A DNA stretch of 64,000 nucleotides, from assembly GCA_030426245.1 (NCBI GenBank), contig JAUHYZ010000002.1:62001-126000 (forward strand), given 5' to 3'. Positions 53,601 through 62,600 of this stretch are shown piece after piece (within the stretch, counting starts at the first letter, position 1; every line of letters begins with the position of its first letter). Source of the DNA: Alphaproteobacteria bacterium. GTDB lineage: Bacteria > Pseudomonadota > Alphaproteobacteria > Sphingomonadales > Sphingomonadaceae. The notes under the pieces are model-generated. The model was not told where the DNA came from. It was given only the letters and a program-made list of their open reading frames with translations, and did no database searches. The position numbers and the translations under genes were made by a program.

Positions 53601-56600
53601 GCCGCAGGCGAATGACGCAGAAAACCGTGTTAGCCGCAGCTTCTATTCCGAGCGTGGGGAACTGCTCTACAGCGTCGATCCGCTCGGATATGTCACCGGC
53701 TTCACCTATGATGCCGAAGGCCGCGTGCTGGCGCAGACGGCTTATGGCGGGAGCGGTGTAACGGTCAATGATGCGACCACGATCGGCGGCCTGGAAAGCC
53801 TGCTTGGCGGTATCGTGGGCACTATCACCACCACGACCACTTACGATGCCGCTGGACGGGTTGCCACGACGAGCGATGGCGAAGGTTTCGTCACGCGCAA
53901 AGTCTATGACGCGCTCGGCCAGCTGGTGGAAGTTCATCGGGCGGACGGAACCGCTGGCGAAGTCACCACGCGCTATTCCTATGACGGCGCAGGGCGGGTG
54001 GTAGAGCAGGTCTCCGCCTTTGGGTCTGCCGATGCGATTACGGCGCAGTTCGCCTATGATGGACTTGGCAATCAGGTCTCCACCACCGATCCCAACGGAA
54101 ATGTCACCAACTACGCTTATGACCGGCTGGGCCAGCTGCGCACTGTGACCGATGCCCGCAGCGGTGTGACATCCTACAGCTACGATACTTTCGGCAATGT
54201 GGTGAAGGTCACCGATGCGAGAGGCAAGTCAAGCTACTCCTACTACGATTTGCTCAATCGGCTGATCGCGACGCGCGATGCAGAGGGCTATGTCACCAGG
54301 ACGAGCTATAATCGCTTTGGTGAAGTCACGTCGACCGATCGCTTCACGGATCCTGTCGCTGGAGCCGGCGAAACCGGTCTGGTCTACTTCAACGAGGAGG
54401 ATCTGCCGCCGGAAGCTAGTACTCCGCTGGATTACGCGAACTATTTACAAACCTTGGCCGATGCCGCGGACGCTCAGGCGACCAACGCGGAAGCCGATGC
54501 GGCGCAAGCAGCAACAGATGCTGCTGCCGCGGCCCAGGCGGCAGCCGATGCCGATGCGGATGTGGCCGATATTGAGGCACAGTTGGTGGCAGCGGGCGGC
54601 GGGGATTTGACTGCGCTGAGCGCGCAGCTTGTAACCGCTCAAGCGGCCGCAGTTGCCGCACATCAGGCTGCGGACGCAGCCGAGGCGATTGCCGCTCCTC
54701 TCAGGCCGCAGGCCAATCAGCTTCGCAATGATGCTGATGCGGCACAGGCCGCTGCCGACGCACTTTACGCGCAGGCGGCCGCAGCCGCTGCCGACGCAAC
54801 GCTGGCGGCCGCTGACGTTGCGGCCGCAGCGCAGGCTATCACCGATGCCAATGCTGTAGTTGCGGCCATTGAAGCGCAGATTACGGCCCTTGGCGGTGAC
54901 GGATCAGTCAGTCTTCAAAGCGAGCGCAGCGCTGCCCTAGCTGACATGGATGCTTGGCTGTCAGGTCGCGAAGATTGGCTGAGAGATGCCGAGAACGACG
55001 TTAATCAACAGCTTGTCCGGAATGCAAATGGCGACGAAGAGGACGAACTGGAGTCCATTCGTTATGCTCTTTTCAGAGAGCGGAATGTCGCACGAGACCT
55101 CGAGCAACTCAGTAACTCTTCGTCGAATCTCACCAAGAAGGCCGCATATATCAACCATGTCTTCGACCAGTTTACCTGGGAAGCGTTCAATTTTGGCGGA
55201 GATAGAACTGCTGCACTAGCCAATCCTTCTGCCTGGCTTGCGGATCGCAAAGCCCAGCTGGAAAACTGGATTGATGGCTTCATAGTCTTGGATGGTATCG
55301 GTGGCAGCTCGGACTTCGACAATACTTACGACGAGATGCAGGAATCCTGGGTTAGGGTTGTCGGCGCGCTTTACGATCTCGATAACGGCACCTATTCCAC
55401 CGGATGGCCCGACGGTTGGGGCTGGGGCAATGAGATTCGCGATCTTTACAATGATCTCAAAGCCGACCCAACCGATCTCCCCAACCTAAATCATACAACG
55501 CAGCACGCTTCGGATTATCGTGCTGGCCTCGCGATCAATGCCTATTTCGATGTGCTCGACGAGATAGGTGAGTTCGTCAATTCGCCGCTGGTGGTGCTAG
55601 GGACCCAACTGGCTGTGGCTGAAGCGGATGTGGATGCAGCGGAGGCGGCCGAAGCGTCCGCACAGGCCGCCCTTTCGGCGGCGAACGCCGCCGCTTCGCA
55701 GCTCGCTGCCGACGCAGATCAGGCGCAAGACGATGCCGACGGCTTTCATGCATTGGTGACGCAATTCCTTAATGCGAACCCATCAGTTGCCGCGGCCGAT
55801 GTGGCAGCACAAGCGGCGGCGGATGCCGATGCCACAGTGGCTAGCCTGGAAGCGCAGATCGAGGCCATCCTTGATCCGGGTGCCGTGGATTTCGAGACGG
55901 AACGCGCCGCCGCCCTGGCTGATATGGACACCTGGCTGGATGATCGGGAGGATTGGCTGGATGCAGCGCAGCAGGCCGTTCAGCAGAACGTATTGTCCGG
56001 AACGAACGGGGCGGAGGAAAACGAACTGAGGGCGCTTCGCGACGCGCTCGACCACGAAAAGATCGTTGCAAGAGATTTCGGCAATCTCAGCAGCAGTTCT
56101 TCCAATCTTGCGAAGAAGGCGGCCTATATCAATTTCGTGTTCGACCAGCTTACCTGGGATGCGAATAATCTTGCCAACGTCAGGTCGTCCGCATTGGCAA
56201 ACCGGGCTGACTGGTTGGCAGATCGCCGGACCAGTCTGGAGAACTGGATCGATGGGTTGATCGTTCTGGATGGTATCGGGGGCAGCGGAAGGATCGACAA
56301 TACCTACGAGGAGATGCAGGAATCCTGGATAACTGTCACCGCTGGCATCTACGATCTAGACAACAGCACCTATTCCACAGGATGGCCTAGCAACAACGGA
56401 ATAGGGGAACTCTATGACGATCTGCAGGTCGATCCGAACGACCTACCCAATCTGAACCCCACCAGCCAACATGCGGCTGACTACCGCGCCAATCTCTCGA
56501 TAAATGCCTATTTCGATGTGCTGGATGAAGTCGGCACACCACTGCCCTATTCCACTGTCTCGCCACTGCAGAGCCTGATGGACGAGCTTGGGCTAGCCCA

Positions 56601-59600
56601 GGCAGATGCCGTGCAAGCTCATTGCCAGGCGGGACAGGCGCAGACTGCCGCGAATGCGGCGCAAGCTTTAGCAGTGCAATTGAGGGTGGAAGCCGATCAG
56701 GCTCAGGATGCTGCAGATGATGCGCTCGCATATGCGCAAGGCGGCAGTGCGCCGGTCAATCGCGACAATTTCGTTCTGCTTGATGCTGCCGATTTGGGCG
56801 ATTCCGCGACTACCTATTTCAGCTATGACAAGCTCGGCCGAACAACCCAGAAGGTGGATGCCGAAGGGTTTGTGGAAACCTATGCATATGACGCCTTCGA
56901 TCAGCTGACTGCTCTCAGCCGCTACTCTACGAGTGTGTATGAACTGGATGGAAGCGGTACACATCCAGATGTTGTGGCTGCCTATAACGTGGCAAGCTCG
57001 CTTCAGACGCAAGCAAACAATCTGGCGGCGGACGCTGCGGCAGCGCATGCGCTTGCGCAGACACGACAGGAAGCCGCCGACGATTTGGCGGATGCAATTC
57101 CGCCGCTTCAATCAATCGTGAACACGGAGCAAAGCCAGGTTAACAGCTTGGCTTCGCAACTCGCCAACCATCCGGTTGCCGATGTGTTCGACGACCCCCT
57201 CCAATATCTGCAGGCATATCGCGCCGAAGTCGTGCAAGAGGTGAGTTATTGGCAGTCCGTCGCTTCATCGACGAGCACCAGCGATCCAATGTATTATGAA
57301 TATTGGGCGCTCTACGATTTCTACGTCGATCTTCGCAATTCGGTGGATGCCGAGATCGCAAGTGTGCAGGCGAACAATCCCCTGAGTTCGCAGGGCGAGC
57401 AGTGGGTTATGGAAGGGGCAAACCTGACCCAGACACAGATCAACAGCTACAATTCGCTGCTGAACAGTTACAACAATGCTCTCGATGACCTGGATGAAGC
57501 GCAGGATGACCTTTCGGCTGCGCAGACCGCTGCAAACAATGCGCAGACGCTTGCCTCCAATACGTTAGCCGATGCTCAAGACTTGGACGACCAAGCTGCG
57601 GACAAACAAACAGACGCCAATCAGGCGCTCGCCGACGCACAAGCGCTTGAGGCTTACTATGAAAGCCTGGAGGCGGACGGCCTGCCTGAATTCGAAACTT
57701 CAGAGCTTGGCGCGCAAGCGGAATCTGCCTTCGAATATGACAACCGCGGGCAGTTGATCCAGTCCACCGATGCAGCCGGTTTCTATGAAACCTACGCATA
57801 TGATGGCTATGGCCGTCAGACTTCCGTGACCGCGAAGTCATTTACCGATGCAATCGCTGCCGGCGGCACAACACTCTACTCCTACGACAAGCGCGGCCTG
57901 CTTGTGTCCGAAACGCTGCCGATACAGGCGCAGAACAGCAATGGGGTCGACCAAGGGGCGATCGTCAACCGCTACGAGTATGACGAGCGCGGCAATCTGA
58001 TCCGCAAGATCGAGGCAGACGGTCTGAGCGAAGCGCGGACCACAGAGTACGCCTATGACGATTTGGACAGGCTTATTGCCAAGACCAGCGATGCCCGCGC
58101 GACGTATGACGCGGATACGCACCAGCTTGCATCTGCGAGTTTCCACGCTGTCGCAGCCATGGAATATGACGCCAATGGAAATGTGACGCGCCGCGTCAAT
58201 GCCGATGGAAGCACCGTCCTGTACTTCTATGACGAATTGGATCGCAAGACTGTCGAGATCGATGAGGTCGGCTTCTACACCGCCCATGAATATGATGAGA
58301 ACGGCAATGTCGTGTCCACGAAGGCATATGAAACCGCCCTCACGGCCGCGCAGAAGGGAACCGCTGGCGGATCTGACACTGCAGCTCCGTCGGCCCCTTC
58401 CGGCACATATCGCGAAACGACTTTTGCCTATGACGATCTGAACCGTTTGAGCTCGAGCTCGGTCAATCCGGTGCTGAGTGGAGAATGGTCCGGCACAAGT
58501 TGGGTTAGCTCAACGAGCGCCTTGGTGACCCAATACGAATATGACCAATTCGGCAATGTGGTGAGGGTTGTCGATCCAAACGGCAACGCAACCTTCAGCT
58601 ATTACGATATGCTTGGCCGCAAAGTGGCTCAGCTCGACAGCGGCAGTTACCTGACCAAATGGACATACGACTCTGAAGGCAATGTCCTGAGCGAGACGCG
58701 CTATGCCAATCGCTTTGGCGGCACTCCTACCGTCGATCACGTTCCGCTCATCACCGACAGCGCAGATGATCGAGTTACGAGCTATCAGTATGATCTCGTC
58801 GGCAACCGGACCAGCGAAGCCCGCAGCAATGTGAAGGTCCACAATGGATCGGGCGGGACCAATACCGTCACATCCACCATTGAATACACTTACAATGGTC
58901 TTGGCCAGGTTCTGACCAAGGAAGAGGCAACCGGCGATCTGATAGAGTATGAATATGACGCAGGCGGACGGCTAGCTTCTGAAACGCGGCCGGAGTTCGC
59001 CAACTTCAACGGCCAGACCGTCTCTCCGCAGCTTGATTACAGCTATGATGGCATCGGCAACCTTGTCCGAATGGCGGAAGGCAAGAGTGGTGATCTGCGG
59101 GTGACACGCTACGCCTATGATCAGTCCGGCTTGCTCACGAGTATGACTGACGCAGCCGGGAACACGCATACGTATTTTTATGACGATGCGGGCAATCGCG
59201 TCATCGACCAATATCAAAGAACCAATTCCTCTGGTGCGACGAGCACAGAGGCCGTCCTCAGAAGGTACGACGCCTTGGGGCAGGTCACCTATCAGGTCAT
59301 TGCGACCAAGAATGGCGGTAACTGGACCAAGGGAGATGTTGCCAATATCGAATATGGAGCCTTTGGGCAGGTTTTGCGCAGTGGGACAAATGGCCTCTGG
59401 CAGCAGGAAAACAAATATGACGATGCCGGACGTCTGATCGCATCCAATGCAGGGGACGGCCTATGGAAGCACTTCGGTTATGATAAGAACGGCAACCAGA
59501 CGATTACGATCGCCAATGGCGGTGTGAATCTGGCCGGAAAGACCTTCAACCAGGCCTTGGCCATGGTCGGGCAGACGAAAGTCATCGCGACATTTGTCGA

Positions 59601-62600
59601 ATACGATGCCCGAAATCTGGCGGTCGAGATCGTGGAGGAAGACCGTGAGATCTCGACTACCAGCACAATCGATCTGACGACTTCAAGAACTTATAACGCG
59701 TTCGGCGAAGTCACGAGCGAGACGGACGCGCTCGGTTACACCACCGACTTCAAATACAACACCATGGGGCGGCTGATCGAAAAGAAAAGCCCGCAGGTGG
59801 AAGTGGTGAGCGAGAGCGGAGTATCGTCAACTCAGCGGCCGACAGAGAAGTTCTACTACGATGCGTCAGGTCGTATGGTCGCGCAGCGTGATGCCAATGG
59901 CAATGTTACCAAGATGACGCTGCTCGCGGGCACGGGTTACGGTGGTGGCGAAGCCTTGGTGACCCAGGTCACTCAACCAGGCAACGCCACTGTAACGACG
60001 GGCTTCGACGTTCACGGAGATGCGCGGAAGATAACCGACCAAATTGGCCGAGTAACCACGCAAAGCTTCGATGACATGGGCCGGCTGGAGCAGGTCTCGC
60101 GGCCCGGCGGTGTCACCGAACATTACGCCTATGACGAGCTCGGCCAACAGATCAAACACTGGAACAGCGTGCTTGGCTCGGGCGAGAAGGAATTGACCGA
60201 CTATGATCGGCAGGGCCGGATCGTGGCGAGCCGTGCCTACGGCGGCGAGGTAACCACCACCTCCTATCAATGGAGCACCGGTTCCTCCACCAATGCGATC
60301 GGGAATTTTGGTGGGTGGATCACGAGCGTCCAGAAGGATGGCCAAAACCAGGTGACCGCAGCGGATCTATTCGGCCGGCAGGTCGATTCCGACTTTACCT
60401 ATGACGCGGCGGGTCGCCTGATCCAGGATGACACGGATCCGAATGTCGCCGGCCAGATCAACTACCAATATTACAACACCGGGAAGCTTAAATATAAGCA
60501 GGAAACCGATTTCGTAACGCGCGAAATTGAATACGGATTGTACCTAGATACGTCCGCCAAGGAAGCTTGGTTTTCCTATGACGAAATGGGGCGGCTCAGG
60601 ACCGAGAAGCTGACCACCAGCAAGATCGAAAATTTCTATTTTGATCCCGGTACGGGAGATCCGACAGATGCCGGCTGGGCGTCCCCGGACCTTGGACAGA
60701 CCTATCAGGAGTCAGTCGCCACTTATGATGCAATGGGGCGCTTGATCCGGGTCACCGATGATTACGGGGACCTGGACAAGAGCTGGAAGTATGACGCTAA
60801 CGGCAATGTCCGGAAAATAGAAACAGAATACCGCATGTTCACCGGGCGGGACACGTTCTCCTCCAGCCTCACTAATCTTGTCGAATGGTACCGCTACGAT
60901 GCGCTGAACCGGGTGACGCTATCCAAGGGTGATCTTGTCAGCGGTTCAATCGTTCGCGGCGCTGACGGCATTGAAATGACATATGATGCTGCCGGTCAGC
61001 GTAAGACTTCGCAAACCGGGGCTGCGTCCAAGGAGCATTACACTTACAACGATCTGGGTCTTGTCACTCAAGTCCATATCGGAAGCCCGACGGGGACCGC
61101 GCGTGTCTCAAGCAGCTATGACGGCCTCGGACGGCTCAACGGCCAAATCGAACGCGACGCTGGCGGTAATGTCGTCTTCGAACGGTTCGATATCCAGTAT
61201 AATGCCCGCAATCAGGTGCTGCGCGAGAAATCCAGGGTCCATCAGGACACCGGAGACTGGATCTACAACCATACAGTCAACCACTACAACGATACGGGTT
61301 ATAGCTCCTCGGGCAGCGATCCCGCGCTGATCTCCGGATCGAACTCAACCGGCAGTTCCAGTGGAGACTTGCTCTATTTTTCCCGCACAAAGAGCTGGGT
61401 GAACGGAAGTGTCGTTGGCGGCACGGGAACTCCCGGATATGGCAGCTCCGCGGACAATAGCCTCACCGATGCGGTCAGCAAATATTACTACGATTGGCAC
61501 GAGACCAAAGGCTATCTCCAGTCCTCAACTGTTACGACCAACCAATTTGGAACTGGCAGTACGTCCCACGAATATGACGGGGCGGGCAATATCGTCGATG
61601 CCGATCGGACCTTGGGTGCCTATGGCGGAGCGAACAACTATCGCTATGCTACTGATGCCTACGGTCAGGTCATTGAACGCGAAGAATACAATGATACTGA
61701 GCCATTTACCGAATACTACCTTCCGCGTACGCACACCTATCGCTTCGGCGGCCGCGAGATCGGCATCGTCAGCAATGATGGTACCGAGAACGTCGACTAC
61801 GCGACGCTGATCGGCCACCGCGACGATACGGGCTCTGGAACCTATCGCTATGGCAGTGCGACGCCCACAGTCTATGCAGATTTTGACAGCAACCATGTGA
61901 CCATGGCGGGCGGCGCGCAGGAGGAAACTCCTGGCATTTACACGGCTGTCGGCGGAGAGAATTTGCAGACCGTTGCTCAGGCTGTCTGGGGGGATGCCGG
62001 CCTATGGTACCGCCTGGCCGAGGTGAATGGGCTCTCCGCCGGCACCCAGCTCAATGCCGGACAGCGTCTGGTGATCCCCAACGGTGTCGCCGGGATCCAT
62101 CACAATGCGGGCACGATCAAGCCGTACGATCCCAACGGCGCATTGGGCGATATAAGCCCGCCGCACGCGGCGCCGCCCAAGCCTGCCAATGACAATGGTT
62201 GTGGCGCTTTCGGAAAGATATTGGTGGCGGCGATCGGCATTGCGGTAACGGTTATTGCGCCAATCAATGGCGGATGGCTGGCACAGATCGGCAACGGCCT
62301 GCTTGGGAATGTTGCCAGCCAGGGTATCGGCCTCGCAACCGGTGTCCAGGACAGTTTCAACTTCAAGAGCTTGGCACTTACTGGCGTAGCTTCCGGAGTG
62401 AGCGTGGGGTTGAATGAGGCCGGCTTGTTTGGCGGTACAACTGGTAGTGCGTTCGAGGCTGGAAAACTCGGCATCCAGAGCGGCACAGTTGATGCGGCGC
62501 TTAGTAGCATCGCGAGTGGTGCGATTTCGCAGGGCATAGGTGTTGCGACCGGATTGCAGAGCAAGTTTAGCTGGGCCGGTGTCGCTGCGGCGGGTGTTGC

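Noticed and set aside
51300-61900. Many short frames on both strands within the RHS gene
   Set aside because: They arise from the repetitive, GC-rich coding of YD repeats and Ala-rich helices; the continuous plus-strand frame explains the region.
51361-61900. Recurring YD-type sequence that could be mistaken for a DNA repeat or CRISPR array
   Set aside because: Repeats are of protein level, vary at nucleotide level, have no constant spacer length and stay in frame.
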